A stretch of 64,000 nt of DNA from Acidobacteriota bacterium (GTDB lineage: Bacteria > Acidobacteriota > Thermoanaerobaculia > Multivoradales > Multivoraceae). Shown in pieces: positions 63,053-64,000 of the stretch (its first letter is position 1; every line of letters begins with the position of its first letter). A model generated the notes under the pieces. It did no database searches. It was not told the origin of the DNA and saw only the letters and a program-made list of their open reading frames with translations. Both the position numbers and the translations under genes were made by a program. Where the stretch lies: the NCBI GenBank assembly GCA_011525365.1, contig WTGQ01000002.1, positions 2,460,773-2,524,772 on the forward strand, given 5' to 3'.

Positions 63053-63060
<8 letters not shown>
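61663..63060 (-). CDS. ribose-type ABC transporter permease with extracytoplasmic insertion
   Basis: The 465-residue protein matches RbsC family permeases: 'LNVVNQNADIAIIALGMTLVILTAGIDLSVGSLLAL' in the membrane core, then six or seven further segments. Between the first membrane segment (about 23-42) and this core is an extra soluble segment of about 115 residues. The TTG at 63060 overlaps the upstream ATPase stop by 8 nt and gives the shortest sensible N-terminus. It should import a sugar with the upstream ATPase. Confidence 0.85.

Positions 63061-64000
<940 letters not shown>

Overview
This is a 64-kb, high-GC bacterial chromosome segment. The gene families suggest an Acidobacteriota-type genome, possibly Thermoanaerobaculia-like. 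The main clues are a TIGR03436-style VWA protein, a DUF1592/DUF1552 cytochrome pair, a complete LysW-dependent amino-acid pathway, and a secreted protein ending in a C-terminal domain I associate with this group. That taxonomic call is inference; no rRNA gene, tRNA gene or CRISPR array was seen.

Layout. Positions 1-45,280 are host backbone. They hold a PQQ-like propeller protein (cut by the left edge), hydrolases, a ferredoxin, a UPF0173 hydrolase, an ABC-2 exporter, a PfkB kinase and a DegT aminotransferase. The DUF1592/DUF1552 pair, an M23 peptidase and the VWA protein follow, then MOSC and rhodanese proteins. The lysW-lysX-lysY-lysZ-lysJ-lysK operon (18.2-23.7 kb) sits behind a promoter-like site, a short leader ORF and a strong hairpin with a T-rich tail, which looks like an attenuator. 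Next come a BCCT transporter, a pentaheme cytochrome, a GT-C-like membrane protein, a TonB-dependent receptor, an ABC exporter and a purine permease. A 1553-residue protein fuses all acetyl-CoA carboxylase activities. Secreted proteins and a divergent AroE-like dehydrogenase complete this part.

Positions about 45,424-61,630 form a genomic island inserted between two convergent host genes. It starts with a tyrosine integrase and is bracketed by an 11-bp direct repeat. It carries an NYN-domain protein and a ColE1-like mobilization module (MobC, relaxase, and MbeB- and MbeD-like genes nested in the relaxase gene), so it looks like an integrative mobilizable element. Its cargo resembles a defence island: a DUF5131-TcmP pair, a DUF4935 PIN protein, and a compact operon. 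That operon encodes an MmeI-like DNA methyltransferase, a RelB/YafQ toxin-antitoxin pair, an SF2 helicase and a GIY-YIG nuclease. A two-gene membrane-protein/HEPN unit lies near the right end.

Positions 61,663-64,000 return to backbone with a ribose-type ABC transporter (permease plus ATPase, the latter cut by the right edge).

The strongest candidate for an undescribed system is the methyltransferase / toxin-antitoxin / helicase / GIY-YIG operon, in which a toxin-antitoxin pair is translationally interlocked with a restriction-like module.
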